Assembly (NCBI RefSeq): GCF_016745505.1
Contig: NZ_JAERUC010000104.1
Span: 1-64,000 of the forward strand
Reading direction: 5' to 3'
Length of the DNA: 64,000 nt
From: Streptomyces silvae
GTDB taxonomy: Bacteria > Actinomycetota > Actinomycetes > Streptomycetales > Streptomycetaceae
The notes below the pieces were generated by a model. It searched no databases. It was not told where the DNA came from and worked only from the letters and a program-made list of their open reading frames with translations. Position numbers and translations under genes: made by a program. Below are positions 1 through 9,038 of the stretch, one piece after another (within the stretch, counting starts at the first letter, position 1; the number at the start of each line of letters is the position of its first letter).

Positions 1-122
1 CCGGCGTTTGAGGAGCGGGGTCCGGGGCGGAGCCCCGGTTCGGGAAGGGGCGGGTAGGGGATCAAGCCCCGCGCAGCGACCCACGCCCCCGCTCCCGCCC
101 CCACCGGCGCCGGCCACGACAA

Positions 123-160
123 AGGGCCGGGCCCCGGGGAAATCCCCGGGGCCCGGCCCT
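123..160 (-). terminator. Intrinsic terminator-like hairpin after divIVA
   Basis: A perfect inverted repeat has 17-bp arms (123-139 and 144-160) around an AAAT loop. It lies 41 bases beyond the divIVA stop. It has no U-tract, as is usual in streptomycetes. It probably ends the dcw transcript. The first 120 bases of the window hold no supported gene. Confidence 0.8.
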
Positions 161-200
161 CTGCCTGCCGACGGCTACGCGCTCAGCGAGCGCGTCCCGC

Positions 201-1376
201 TCAGTTGTCGTCCTCGTCGATCAGGAACCCACGCATCGGCGACGGCGCCTGCTGCATCGGCTGCGGCGCCTGCGGCCGCACCGGTGCCATCGGCTGCGTC
301 ATCGCGGGCGACATCTGCTGCTGGCCGCCGCCGTACGACGGGCCACCGCCCATCGACTGGTTGCCGCCACCCATCTGCTGGCTGCCGTGACCGCCGTGGT
401 TGCCACCCATGGTGTGCCCCATCGCACCCGCACCGGCCGGAGCCAGCGAAGGCGACGGCGGCAGCGAGGCGGCGGCGGGCGTCCGCGGCGGAGCCAGCGA
501 GTCGTCGGCCTGGGTCTCCAGCTGACGCAGCTGGCTCTCCAGGTAGGACTTCAGACGCGTCCGGTACTCGCGCTCGAAGCCACGCAGGTCCTCGACCTTG
601 CGCTCCAGCGTCGCGCGGGCCGACTCCAGCGAACCCATCGCCACGCGGTGCTTCTCCTGCGCGTCCCGCTCCAGGGCGTCCGCCTTGGCACGGGCGTCAC
701 GCTCGAGGCCCTCGGCACGGCTGCGCGCCTCGCCGACGATCTTGTTGGCCTCGGAACGGGCCTCCGCGATCGCCTGGTCGGCGGTCTGCTGCGCAAGGGA
801 GAGGACACGGGCGGCGCTGTCGCCACCGGGGCCCTGACCGGGCTGCTGCATCTGCTGCTGCTGCATCTGCTGCTGCTGCTGCATCTGCTGCTGCTGCTGC
901 TGCGGGGCGTGACCACCCATGGGGCCGCCCATCGGGCCACCCATGGGACCGCCCTGCATCGGGCCGGGGCCGTGCGGGCCCTGCGGACCGGGACCGTGGC
1001 CGCCCTGAGGACCATGGCCGCTGGGACCGGCAGGCAGCTGCGGAGCGCCACCGGGCAGCTGGGGGGGACCCATCTGCGGGGGCTGCTGCTGCTGTACCGG
1101 CGGACCAGATATGGCGGCGGGCACCGGGGCCCCCGGCCGGTCCTGCTGCTCCGGCGGTTTACGCATTCCCTGCTGCTGTTGCTGCTGCTGGTTCTGCGCG
1201 GCCGCACGCGTGGCGGCGGCCAGCTTGGCGCGCAGGTCCTCGTTCTCGCGGAGCAGTCGGGTCAGTTCCGACTCGACCTCGTCGAGGAAGGCATCGACCT
1301 CGTCCTCGTCATAGCCTTCTCGGAGGCGGACGGTCGTGAACTGCTTGTTCCGCACGTCCTCGGGGGTCAGCGGCAT
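201..1376 (-). CDS. divIVA: DivIVA / Wag31 polar growth protein
   Basis: A 391-residue coiled-coil scaffold that recruits polar growth machinery and marks hyphal tips. The DivIVA N-terminal domain is clear ([13 protein letters not shown] start, then a heptad-like coil to about residue 60). A long Gln/Gly/Pro/Met-rich linker follows, then a second coiled coil rich in Ala, Arg and Glu around residues 185-300, and a Gly/Gln/Met-rich tail ending in acidic residues. The ATG at 1376 is chosen over an upstream in-frame start because GAGG sits about 10 bases ahead and the family begins at MPLT. It is the last gene of the dcw cluster. Streptomyces DivIVA is longer than firmicute versions because of the linker and tail. 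Confidence 0.97.
   Translation of the reverse strand: MPLTPEDVRNKQFTTVRLREGYDEDEVDAFLDEVESELTRLLRENEDLRAKLAAATRAAAQNQQQQQQQGMRKPPEQQDRPGAPVPAAISGPPVQQQQPPQMGPPQLPGGAPQLPAGPSGHGPQGGHGPGPQGPHGPGPMQGGPMGGPMGGPMGGHAPQQQQQQMQQQQQMQQQQMQQPGQGPGGDSAARVLSLAQQTADQAIAEARSEANKIVGEARSRAEGLERDARAKADALERDAQEKHRVAMGSLESARATLERKVEDLRGFEREYRTRLKSYLESQLRQLETQADDSLAPPRTPAAASLPPSPSLAPAGAGAMGHTMGGNHGGHGSQQMGGGNQSMGGGPSYGGGQQQMSPAMTQPMAPVRPQAPQPMQQAPSPMRGFLIDEDDN
841..903 (-). repeat. (CTG)n microsatellite coding Gln/Met runs in DivIVA
   Basis: An imperfect trinucleotide array of CTG units interrupted by CAT, read on the minus strand as CAG (Gln) runs with Met interruptions. It falls in the DivIVA linker. Such arrays are prone to slippage, so its length may differ between strains. 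Confidence 0.9.
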
Positions 1377-1425
1377 CTCTTCTTCACCTCTACGTAGTCG
1401 TCGGCAGTCGGCAAGACCGTATCGT

Positions 1426-1722
1426 TCACACGCTGCTCGCAAGCTTGCCCACGAGATTGAGCAGAATGTAGACGATGATCATCAGAACGAAGAAGGACAG
1501 GTCAAGTGCCACGCCCCCGAGACGCAACGGCGGTATGAACCGCCGCAGAAGCTTCAGCGGTGGATCCGTGACAGTGTAAGTGCCCTCGAGAACGACCACC
1601 ATCGCCTTGCCTGGCTGCCATGAACGTGCGAACTGGAAGACATAGTCCATGACCAGCCGGAAGATCAGCACGATGAGGAAACACATCAGCGCGATATAGA
1701 CCACATCCAGTGCGACGCCCAT
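1426..1722 (-). CDS. YggT/YlmG family membrane protein
   Basis: A 98-residue protein with two hydrophobic segments, about residues 3-25 and 70-92, flanking a conserved loop with a DPPL-K-RRFIPP pattern typical of YggT. The family (YlmG in firmicutes, CCB3-related in chloroplasts) is tied to membrane and nucleoid organisation, and its biochemical role is unknown. The start at 1722 ([12 protein letters not shown]) is preferred to the longer reading frame, because the upstream extension is Arg/Gly-rich and unlike the family. It sits between sepF and divIVA, as in other Gram-positive dcw clusters. Confidence 0.93.
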   Translation of the reverse strand: MGVALDVVYIALMCFLIVLIFRLVMDYVFQFARSWQPGKAMVVVLEGTYTVTDPPLKLLRRFIPPLRLGGVALDLSFFVLMIIVYILLNLVGKLASSV

Positions 1723-1789
1723 GTCCCGCGCTTCCCTCTCCCCTGGCTCTCGTAGCCCCGGCCTCCCGGCCGGGTTGTTCCCGGTGTTC

Positions 1790-2401
1790 TCAGCTCTGGT
1801 TGAAGAACCCGCCCTCTGCGATGCGGGCCTTGTCCTCCGCCGTGACATCGACGTTAGCAGGCGACAACAGGAACACCTTCTGCGTCACACGCTCAATGCT
1901 GCCATGGAGACCGAAGACGAGTCCCGCGGCAAAGTCGACAAGTCGCTTCGCATCGGTGTCGTCCATCTCCGTGAGATTCATGATCACCGGAGTGCCTTCG
2001 CGGAAGTGTTCCCCGATGGTACGGGCCTCGTTGTAGGTCCTGGGGTGCAGCGTGGTGATCCGGTAGGGCTCCCGCTCGGACACGACCTTGGGCATGATCA
2101 CCGGTGCGTTCTTCTCCATGTTCGGGCGGTCAGGTGTGATGGATGCCACGGGGGCGATTCGGGCGGGTCGTCCGCTTTCCGCCGGGAGCTGAACCGGTTC
2201 CCGCGGTGCGGGTGGCTGTACCGCTCGTACCGGTTCGTCCCGTTCCCGCTCCACCGGGTGCGCGGGCTGATGCCGCCGCCGGTCCCGCTCGGGCTCCGGC
2301 TCGGGTTCGAATTCGTCGTCGGGGTCGAACCCCGGACCGTCGTACCCATCGTCCTCCACGAGGCCGAGGTAGACCGCCATCTTGCGCATCGCGCCGGCCA
2401 T
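1790..2401 (-). CDS. sepF: Cell division protein SepF
   Basis: A 203-residue FtsZ membrane anchor. The N-terminus ([18 protein letters not shown]) provides the amphipathic membrane-binding helix. An acidic then Pro/Arg-rich linker follows at about residues 20-100. The SepF core is at 110-195, with the RTYNEAR...[12 protein letters not shown] and [10 protein letters not shown] signatures. A GGAGGACTCGGAGC leader precedes the ATG. It lies downstream of ftsZ in the same transcriptional direction. Streptomycetes carry several SepF paralogues. This one, in the dcw cluster, is expected to be the main division factor. Confidence 0.96.
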   Translation of the reverse strand: MAGAMRKMAVYLGLVEDDGYDGPGFDPDDEFEPEPEPERDRRRHQPAHPVERERDEPVRAVQPPAPREPVQLPAESGRPARIAPVASITPDRPNMEKNAPVIMPKVVSEREPYRITTLHPRTYNEARTIGEHFREGTPVIMNLTEMDDTDAKRLVDFAAGLVFGLHGSIERVTQKVFLLSPANVDVTAEDKARIAEGGFFNQS

Positions 2402-2528
2402 GCTCCGAGTCCTCCGCTCTGTGGTGGATCGGCATTCGTGTCACCAAGTGCCCGAGATCCACTCCGGCCTGCCCGCTCGAAGCGGGAATGACCATATTTT
2501 CTGCTGTGGTCCGACTTGCTTCGCGACG

Positions 2529-3248
2529 TTACCCGAGCCGGGGTCGGACTCCGAGTACCGCCGTACCGACGCGTACATGTGTCGCTCCGGCCGCGATCGC
2601 GTCCTCGAGATCCGCACTCATCCCAGCAGACACCATGTTCGCAGCCGGATGGTTCCCGCGCAGGCGTGATGAGAATTCCATCAGCCGGTCGAACGCGGCC
2701 CGCTGCCGGCCCGCGTAGGGACCGGCGAGCGGGGCGACGGTCATCAGACCGTCGAGTCTGAGCCCTTCCGCCGCCTCGACGGACGCGGCCAACTCCTCGA
2801 TCGCGTCGGGCGCGACACCGCCCCGGTCCCCTCGTTCACCGCTCTCTGCGTCGAGGGCGACCTGGATGAGGCAGCCGAGCTCACGCCCACGCCGGACCGC
2901 CGCCGCCGAGAGCGCGGTGACGAGCTTCACCCGGTCAACGGACTGCACGACATCGGCATAACCGGCCACGGAGCGAACCTTGTTGGTCTGCAACTGTCCG
3001 ACAAAGTGCCATGTGAGCGACAGATCCGCACATGCCGCGGCTTTTGGCGCCGCGTCCTGATCACGGTTCTCCGCGACCTGACGCACACCGAGTTCGTGCA
3101 GAATGCGCACGTCGCTCGCGGGGTAGGTCTTGGTGACCACGATGAGGGTCACTTCCTCCCGCTTACGGCCGGCCGAGGCGCAGGCGGAAGCAATGCGTTC
3201 CTCCACCTGTGCCAGGTTCGCCGCGAGTTGAGCCCTGCGATCCGTCAT
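2529..3248 (-). CDS. YggS/PLPBP family PLP-binding protein
   Basis: A 239-residue alanine racemase-like TIM barrel that binds pyridoxal phosphate and takes part in PLP homeostasis. The PLP lysine lies in VVTKTYPASD (about residue 40). The WHFVGQLQTNK motif, the MTVAPLA segment and the C-terminal SAGMSADLEDAI motif are all present. It has no racemase C-terminal domain, as expected. The stop of pgeF is 6 bases upstream, so the two are probably co-translated. The usual GENRVQE segment reads AENRDQD here, a small deviation. Confidence 0.93.
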   Translation of the reverse strand: MTDRRAQLAANLAQVEERIASACASAGRKREEVTLIVVTKTYPASDVRILHELGVRQVAENRDQDAAPKAAACADLSLTWHFVGQLQTNKVRSVAGYADVVQSVDRVKLVTALSAAAVRRGRELGCLIQVALDAESGERGDRGGVAPDAIEELAASVEAAEGLRLDGLMTVAPLAGPYAGRQRAAFDRLMEFSSRLRGNHPAANMVSAGMSADLEDAIAAGATHVRVGTAVLGVRPRLG

Positions 3249-3254
3249 GTCCTA

Positions 3255-4007
3255 TCAGTCCAACCAGACATATCCGGCGAGCCGTCCTGTGGTGCGGTCG
3301 CGGCGGTACGAGAAATGGTCACCGGATTCCAGTGTGCAGAACGGCGAGCTGTGCCGGTCGGTGACACCGAGCTCGGCGAGCTGGGCGTGGACCCCGGCCG
3401 TGACGTCCACCGCCGGGGTTCCCCAGGAGGTCTGCGACCACGATGCCGGGACGACCCCGGCGACCTCGGCGCGCATCTGCTCCGGAACCTCGTAACACCG
3501 TCCGCAGACGGCCGGTCCGGTGTGCGCGGTGATCCGGGACGGTTCCGCGCCGAGCGCGATCATGGCCTCGACGGCGGCCGGTACGACCCCCGCGACCAGA
3601 CCCGGCCGTCCCGCGTGGGCGGCCGCGACGACACCGGCCGCCGGATCGGCGAGCAGGACGGGTGTGCAGTCGGCGGTGAGCACCGCGAGCGGCAGTCCGC
3701 GCCGGGCCGTCACCACCGCGTCCACCGCGGGGATGTCCCGGGTGTCGCCCCAGGGGCCTTCGACCACGGCCACCTCACGCCCGTGCACCTGGTTCATCCA
3801 GACCACCAGGGCCGGGTCGAGACCCAGCGCACGGGCCGCACGGGCCCGGTTGGCGCCGACGGCGGCGGGGTCGTCGCCGACCGCGCCGCCGAGGTTGAGC
3901 TCCTCGTACGGAACGGCGCTCACTCCGCCCCACCTGTCGGTGAAGGCGAAATGGGCGCCGCCCGCCGAAGACTCCGCGGCTCGCGCCGCGTGCTGCGGAC
4001 CTATCAC
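3255..4007 (-). CDS. pgeF: Purine nucleoside phosphorylase YfiH/YlmD type (polyphenol oxidase family)
   Basis: A 250-residue cupin-like enzyme of the DUF152/LACC1 family, which has purine nucleoside phosphorylase and adenosine deaminase activity in characterised members. In E. coli the protein (PgeF) edits mis-made muropeptide precursors. Zinc ligands are visible as the His of NQVHG, the Cys of ADCTPV and the His of AHAGR. It starts with GTG at 4007, overlapping the ftsZ stop in a GTGA junction, so translation is likely coupled to ftsZ. The N-terminal [15 protein letters not shown] motif fits the family. Confidence 0.92.
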   Translation of the reverse strand: MIGPQHAARAAESSAGGAHFAFTDRWGGVSAVPYEELNLGGAVGDDPAAVGANRARAARALGLDPALVVWMNQVHGREVAVVEGPWGDTRDIPAVDAVVTARRGLPLAVLTADCTPVLLADPAAGVVAAAHAGRPGLVAGVVPAAVEAMIALGAEPSRITAHTGPAVCGRCYEVPEQMRAEVAGVVPASWSQTSWGTPAVDVTAGVHAQLAELGVTDRHSSPFCTLESGDHFSYRRDRTTGRLAGYVWLD

Positions 4008-5218
4008 TTCAAGAAATCCGGTACGTCCAGCTCTTCGGCCTGGTTGTCCTGGTAGGGACGGGCCGTCGGGACGTGCGGAGGGGTGACCGGCGGGAGCGAG
4101 GTCTCGTTCGCCACCGGCGCCGGCTCGGCCGGCGTCTGGGGCTCCTCGCGCGGGGGCACGGAGCCCAGTCCGCCGGTCTGGCGGGCCGGTTCGGCGGTCC
4201 GGGCCGGCGGAGCCGACTCCTCCCGCTTGCCGACGCTCGATCCGAGGACGTTCTCCCGGCGGGCCGGCGGCTGGCCGCCGTCGAATCCGGCGGCGATGAC
4301 GGTGACCCGCACCTCGTCGCCCAGCGCGTCGTCGATGACCGCGCCGAAGATGATGTTCGCCTCGGGGTGGGCCGCCTCGCTCACCAGCTGGGCGGCCTCG
4401 TTGATCTCGAAGAGACCGAGGTCGCTGCCGCCGGAGATCGAGAGCAGGACACCGCGGGCGCCGTCGATGGACGCCTCCAGGAGCGGCGAGGAGATCGCCA
4501 TCTCCGCCGCGGCCACCGCACGGTCGTCGCCGCGGGCCGAGCCGATGCCCATGAGTGCCGATCCCGCCTCGGACATGACCGACTTGACGTCGGCGAAGTC
4601 GAGGTTGATCAGACCCGGGGTCGTGATGAGGTCGGTGATGCCCTGGACACCCGAGAGCAGCACCTGGTCGGCCGACTTGAACGCGTCGAGCACGCTGACC
4701 TGGCGGTCCGAGATGGACAGCAGCCGGTCGTTGGGAATGACGATGAGGGTGTCGACCTCTTCGCGGAGTTCGGCGATGCCGTCCTCCGCCTGGTTCGCGC
4801 GTCGCCGGCCCTCGAACGTGAACGGGCGGGTGACCACACCGATCGTCAGGGCGCCCAGCGAACGGGCGATGTTGGCGACGACGGGTGCGCCGCCGGTGCC
4901 GGTGCCGCCGCCTTCTCCGGCGGTGACGAAGACCATGTCGGCCCCCTTGAGGACCTCCTCGATCTCCTCACGGTGGTCCTCTGCCGCCTTACGACCGACG
5001 GCCGGGTTCGCCCCGGCGCCGAGGCCACGGGTGAGTTCACGGCCGACGTCGAGCTTGACGTCGGCGTCGCTCATCAACAGTGCTTGCGCATCGGTGTTGA
5101 TCGCGATGAACTCGACGCCCTTGAGACCGACCTCGATCATTCGGTTGATGGCATTGACACCACCGCCGCCGACACCGATGACCTTGATGACTGCGAGGTA
5201 GTTCTGCGGTGCTGCCAC
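4004..5218 (-). CDS. ftsZ: Cell division GTPase FtsZ
   Basis: A 404-residue tubulin homologue that polymerises at division sites and sporulation septa. The start is GTG at 5218, giving [10 protein letters not shown]; the in-frame extension upstream is Arg-rich and unlike FtsZ. The tubulin signature [10 protein letters not shown] is at about residues 104-113. The T7 synergy loop [11 protein letters not shown], a Pro/Glu-rich linker from about 320, and the C-terminal SepF-binding peptide DVPDFLK are present. AGAGG about 8-12 bases upstream serves as RBS. A 276-base leader region separates it from ftsQ, consistent with the separate promoters known for ftsZ in Streptomyces. Confidence 0.98.
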   Translation of the reverse strand: MAAPQNYLAVIKVIGVGGGGVNAINRMIEVGLKGVEFIAINTDAQALLMSDADVKLDVGRELTRGLGAGANPAVGRKAAEDHREEIEEVLKGADMVFVTAGEGGGTGTGGAPVVANIARSLGALTIGVVTRPFTFEGRRRANQAEDGIAELREEVDTLIVIPNDRLLSISDRQVSVLDAFKSADQVLLSGVQGITDLITTPGLINLDFADVKSVMSEAGSALMGIGSARGDDRAVAAAEMAISSPLLEASIDGARGVLLSISGGSDLGLFEINEAAQLVSEAAHPEANIIFGAVIDDALGDEVRVTVIAAGFDGGQPPARRENVLGSSVGKREESAPPARTAEPARQTGGLGSVPPREEPQTPAEPAPVANETSLPPVTPPHVPTARPYQDNQAEELDVPDFLK

Positions 5219-5313
5219 GTCGAAGGCCTCTCGCCTCGAGTTACGTGTCGTCGCTTCGCGGTAGTCCCGCCGCGACGACGGATGCCGATTGGGTCGGTCC
5301 GGACGCCGACCCA

Positions 5314-5338
5314 AACCCTAACCTTGAAGTTTAGGGTT
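5314..5338. promoter_or_regulatory. 25-bp near-palindrome in ftsZ leader
   Basis: The arms AACCCTAA and TTAGGGTT are perfect. The centre adds CTT/AAG pairing with one mismatch, giving 11 of 12 paired positions per arm around a single central base. It lies 96-120 bases upstream of the ftsZ GTG. It could be a dimeric regulator's operator or an mRNA hairpin in the 5' leader. No regulator was identified. Confidence 0.6.
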
Positions 5339-5374
5339 ACCAGTGTGTCTGCTTCTTGGACTCTTCCGAACAGG

Positions 5375-5404
5375 ACACTAAGTCGACAAGTGGCGCACGT
5401 TCAA
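5375..5404 (-). promoter_or_regulatory. Candidate ftsZ promoter
   Basis: On the minus strand a -35 TTGAAC (5399-5404) is followed after 18 bases by a -10 TAGTGT (5375-5380). Transcription would start near 5368, giving a leader of about 150 bases that contains the palindrome at 5314-5338. This is inferred from sequence only. Streptomyces ftsZ is known to have several promoters in this interval. Confidence 0.45.
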
Positions 5405-5458
5405 CGAACACGCCGAACCTCCCGTTTTTCTTTTCACCCTATGTGATCACCCGTAGCG

Positions 5459-5482
5459 CTGACCAACCAGGGGGTTGGCCAG
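5459..5482 (-). terminator. Hairpin directly after ftsQ
   Basis: Ten-base arms (5459-5468, 5473-5482) carry one mismatch around a 4-base loop. It starts 13 bases past the ftsQ stop. It may attenuate read-through from the upstream mur genes into ftsZ, leaving ftsZ to its own promoters. Confidence 0.5.
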
Positions 5483-5494
5483 GCGAAACGTGCG

Positions 5495-6289
5495 TCAACT
5501 CTTCGACACAGCAGGCGCGGTGGGAGCGCTCACGTCGAAGTGTCCTGCTTTGGGAGACGCTTTCATGAGAGCGGCGAGCACCCGCGCCTTCACGGGCCCC
5601 TGCTCACTGCTGCCCCACATCACCGTTCGTCCCCCGGTCAGTTCCAGTACGGCGGAGTCGTACGAGGTGACCCGTACGACCTCGGTCTCCCCCGCCACCT
5701 TCCCCGGAAGATCTCCCGCGACACGGACCGCTTCCCGCAGCAGACGGTCACCGCCGAAGCGGCGAAGGCTCGCCGACCGGTCGGGCTTCAACTCCAGGAG
5801 CGGGACATGGGCCGGCGCCTTGTCCACGGTTGCGAAGCGGACACCTTGTGCGTCCACTTCGATGAACTTTTCGCCCTTTTCAACCAGCAGGACCGGTTTC
5901 CGTTCGGTCACTTTAAGGCTGACACCGTGCGGCCATGACCGTACGACATCCACGGAGTCGATACGAGGCAACTTCTGGCGCAACCGGTCAGCGATCGCAC
6001 CGGTGTCCACGGAGATCAGGGGGGACCCGACCGGGGCCGCCGCGGCGGCCTCCACCTCACTCCGGGTCAGGACGTCGGTGCCGGTGGTCGTCACCCGCTC
6101 CAGCCTCAGCCAGGACGAGCCGTAGAGCACCCACACCGTGGCCGCCGAGATCATGACGAGGCCGAGAGCGGCCAGGATCAGCCGCGTACGGCCCGTCAGT
6201 CCTGGCCCCTGGGGGCCGATGTGGGGCGGGCGGGCCGGGGTGTCGGCCCGCTCGGCCTCGCCGCGCTGGGCGGTCGTCGGTCCGGCCAC
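5495..6289 (-). CDS. ftsQ: Cell division protein FtsQ
   Basis: A 264-residue bitopic divisome protein. A cytoplasmic Pro/Gly-rich N-terminus of about 40 residues is followed by one membrane segment (LILAALGLVMISAATVWVL) and a POTRA domain starting at LRLERVTTTG, then the FtsQ domain with the KVTERKPVLLV motif. The GTG at 6289 is preceded by a strong GAAGGAG, while the upstream in-frame extension is compositionally unlike protein. In Streptomyces FtsQ is needed for efficient division and sporulation septation but not for viability. It lies 49 bases after murG. Confidence 0.95.
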   Translation of the reverse strand: MAGPTTAQRGEAERADTPARPPHIGPQGPGLTGRTRLILAALGLVMISAATVWVLYGSSWLRLERVTTTGTDVLTRSEVEAAAAAPVGSPLISVDTGAIADRLRQKLPRIDSVDVVRSWPHGVSLKVTERKPVLLVEKGEKFIEVDAQGVRFATVDKAPAHVPLLELKPDRSASLRRFGGDRLLREAVRVAGDLPGKVAGETEVVRVTSYDSAVLELTGGRTVMWGSSEQGPVKARVLAALMKASPKAGHFDVSAPTAPAVSKS

Positions 6290-6338
6290 GCTCGCTCCTT
6301 CGCCGGACCCGGGGCGCACACCCCGGGTCCGCACCGCC

Positions 6339-7433
6339 TCACGCCTGGCGGCGTGCGGCAATCGCCTCGTACACCATGCCGACGAGCAGGTCGTCGGCGT
6401 CCCTTCGCCCGAACTCCGCGGCGGCACGGGACATCTCGTACAGCCTGTGCGGATCCGAGAGCACCGGGAGGACGTTGCCCTGCACCCATTCCGGGGTGAG
6501 CGCCGCGTCGTCCACCAGCAGGCCACCGCCGGCGTTCACCACCGGCTGGGCGTTGAGCCGCTGTTCGCCGTTGCCGATGGGCAACGGGACGTAGGCGGCG
6601 GGCAGCCCGACGGCGGAGAGTTCGGCGACGGTCATCGCGCCCGCGCGGCAGAGCATCATGTCGGCCGCGGCGTACGCGAGGTCCATCCGGTCCACGTACG
6701 GTACCGGGATGTAGGGCGGCATCCCGGGCATGTTGTCGATGCGCGGCAATTCGTTCTTCGGGCCGACCACATGGAGGATCTGGATCCCGGACCGCTGGAG
6801 CAGCGGCGCGATCCGTGTGACCACCTCGTTGAGGTGGCGGGCGCCCTGCGAGCCGCCGGAGACGAGCAGCGTCGGCAGGTTGGGGTCGAGCCCGAAGGCG
6901 GCACGCGCCTCCGGACGGACCCGGGCCCGGTCGAGGGTGGCGATGGTCCGGCGCAGCGGGATGCCGATGTAGCGGGCACCGCGCAGCTTGCTGTCCGGGG
7001 TGGAGACGGCGACCCCGTGGGCGTACCGGGAGCCGATCTTGTTGGCCAGGCCGGGCCTGGCGTTGGCCTCATGGACGACGATCGGGACCCCGACGCGCTT
7101 GGCCGCGAGATAGCCGGGCAGGGCGACGTAGCCGCCGAAGCCGACCACGCAGTCCGCCTTGGTGCGCTCCAGGATCTGCTCGGCGGCCTTGATGGTGCCG
7201 CGCAGCCGCCCCGGGACGGTGATCAGCTCGGGTGTGGGCTTGCGCGGCAGCGGTACGGCAGGGATCAGTGCCAGGTCGTACCCCCGCTCGGGTACGAGCC
7301 TGGTCTCGAGTCCGCGCTCCGTGCCGAGGGCAGTGATTCCCACGGTCGGGTCCTGCCTGCGCAGGGCGTCTGCGAGGGCAAGCGCGGGCTCGATGTGCCC
7401 GGCGGTCCCCCCGCCGGCGAGTACGACATGCAC
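6339..7433 (-). CDS. murG: UDP-GlcNAc--undecaprenyl-PP-MurNAc-pentapeptide GlcNAc transferase MurG
   Basis: A 364-residue GT28 enzyme that converts lipid I to lipid II on the inner face of the membrane. The N-terminal glycine loop [11 protein letters not shown], the second glycine-rich loop [12 protein letters not shown], and the donor-site segment [11 protein letters not shown]...PLPIGNGEQ are intact. It starts with GTG at 7433, 6 bases after the ftsW stop, which implies tight coupling with the lipid II-using polymerase. Confidence 0.97.
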   Translation of the reverse strand: MHVVLAGGGTAGHIEPALALADALRRQDPTVGITALGTERGLETRLVPERGYDLALIPAVPLPRKPTPELITVPGRLRGTIKAAEQILERTKADCVVGFGGYVALPGYLAAKRVGVPIVVHEANARPGLANKIGSRYAHGVAVSTPDSKLRGARYIGIPLRRTIATLDRARVRPEARAAFGLDPNLPTLLVSGGSQGARHLNEVVTRIAPLLQRSGIQILHVVGPKNELPRIDNMPGMPPYIPVPYVDRMDLAYAAADMMLCRAGAMTVAELSAVGLPAAYVPLPIGNGEQRLNAQPVVNAGGGLLVDDAALTPEWVQGNVLPVLSDPHRLYEMSRAAAEFGRRDADDLLVGMVYEAIAARRQA

Positions 7434-7439
7434 CGAAAT

Positions 7440-8909
7440 TCACCGCTCTCCGGACGGACGCTTCATGACGCGCCGTCTCATCGTCTTCCATCTGACCCCG
7501 GGCGTCCGCATGGCCAGGGCCGCTCTCGCCGCAGGGTCCTCACGCGCGAAGGCGATGAGGAGTCCCACAGCGAACATGGTCGGCAGCAGGGCCGACCCCC
7601 CGTAGGAGAACAGCGGCAACGGGACACCGGCGATCGGCAACAGGCCGAGCACCGCACCGATGTTGATCACGGCCTGCGCCGTGATCCAGGTGGTCACGCC
7701 TCCCGCTGCGTACCTCACGAAGGGGTCCTCCGTGCGTCCGGCCACGCGGATACCCGCATAGCCTAGAGCCGCGAAGAGGGCCAGTACCGACAGCGTCCCC
7801 GCCAGGCCCAGTTCCTCCCCGGTGATGGCGAAGATGAAGTCGGTGTGCGGTTCCGGAAGTTGACCCCATTTTTCCACACTCGCGCCGAGCCCGGATCCGA
7901 ACCATCCGCCGGAGGCCAGTGCGTAGATTCCGTGCACCGCCTGCCAGCACGAGTCGCCGGGGCCCGGTTCGGAGGCGCCGATGCAGCCGAGCCGGGACAT
8001 CCGGTTGGGGCTGGTCTTGATGAGCAGGAATCCGATGAGACCGGCGAAGGCGAGCACCCCGGCGAAGAGCCTGGTGGGGGCGCCGGCCAGCCAGAGGAGG
8101 CCGAAGAGGATCGCGGTGAGGATGATCGCGGTGCCCATGTCGCCGCCGAGCATGATCAGTCCGAGCAGCATGAAGGCGACCGGCACGAGCGGTACGAGCA
8201 TGTGCTTCCACTGCGCGAGCAGCCGCTTGTCCTGTTTGCGGGCGAGCAGGTCGGCGCCCCAGAGGATGAGGGCGAGCTTGCCGAACTCGCTGGGCTGGAG
8301 CTGGAAGGGGCCGCCCAGATAGATCCAGTTCTGGTTGCCGTTGACCGACATCCCTATGCCCGGGACCTGGACCAGGATCATCAGGAAGACCGTGCCCATG
8401 AGCAGCGGGTAGGCCAGCGCCCGGTGGAGTTTGACGGGCATCCGGGAGGCCAGCAGCATCAGTGCGGCGCCGATCACGGCGGCGATGAACTGCTTGCGGA
8501 AGAAGTACGTGCCGGGCCGGGCCAGCTCCAGCGCCTTGATCATCGAGGCGGAGTAGACCATGACGAGGCCGAGCACCGTGATGAGCAGGCTCGATCCCAG
8601 GATCAGGTAGTACGCGGTCAGAGGGCGGTCCCAGGCCCGCCGTACCCGCTCGTAGCTCCTGCGCACCCCCGCGCCCCGGCGCGGCCCCGGCGGCACGCCT
8701 CCGGCGGCTCCGGACGGCCCCCTGCCGCGTGGCGCGGGGGCCCGTCGGGGTCCGGTGGCGGGCCTGCTGCGCAGGGCGGGCCCCGCGAGGGGCCCGTGGC
8801 CCGCGGGCAGCGGTCCTGCGGGCAGGGGCGGGGTGAGCGCCCGGCGGATCGCGGCGGTGGCCCGTGAACGGCCGGCCGCGCGGGCGGCTGAGCTCTCGTC
8901 GGCCGGCAT
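7440..8909 (-). CDS. ftsW: SEDS peptidoglycan polymerase FtsW
   Basis: A 489-residue multi-membrane glycosyltransferase that polymerises lipid II at the septum with its partner FtsI. About 90 residues of a cytoplasmic Pro/Arg/Gly-rich N-terminus precede the SEDS core. Core motifs include GNQNWIYLG, the QPSEFGKLALI segment (conserved Glu/Lys region) and the C-terminal GVPLPLFSYGGSALL. The ATG at 8909 is chosen because GGAGGGG sits 8 bases upstream; the alternative GTG at 8927 would overlap that RBS. The 129 bases before it include a GC-rich palindrome at 8949-8968. Confidence 0.96.
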   Translation of the reverse strand: MPADESSAARAAGRSRATAAIRRALTPPLPAGPLPAGHGPLAGPALRSRPATGPRRAPAPRGRGPSGAAGGVPPGPRRGAGVRRSYERVRRAWDRPLTAYYLILGSSLLITVLGLVMVYSASMIKALELARPGTYFFRKQFIAAVIGAALMLLASRMPVKLHRALAYPLLMGTVFLMILVQVPGIGMSVNGNQNWIYLGGPFQLQPSEFGKLALILWGADLLARKQDKRLLAQWKHMLVPLVPVAFMLLGLIMLGGDMGTAIILTAILFGLLWLAGAPTRLFAGVLAFAGLIGFLLIKTSPNRMSRLGCIGASEPGPGDSCWQAVHGIYALASGGWFGSGLGASVEKWGQLPEPHTDFIFAITGEELGLAGTLSVLALFAALGYAGIRVAGRTEDPFVRYAAGGVTTWITAQAVINIGAVLGLLPIAGVPLPLFSYGGSALLPTMFAVGLLIAFAREDPAARAALAMRTPGVRWKTMRRRVMKRPSGER

Positions 8910-9038
8910 TGTCGCTGTCCCCTCCACTGCTCGTGCCCGGGGCTGTCGCCGGGGGCCCGGGCCCCCGGCCGTGCTGCTGACGGCCGGTTCCCGGGCCGTC
9001 CGGTCCTCAGGGACGGTACGACGCGGAGACCGGGCCCG

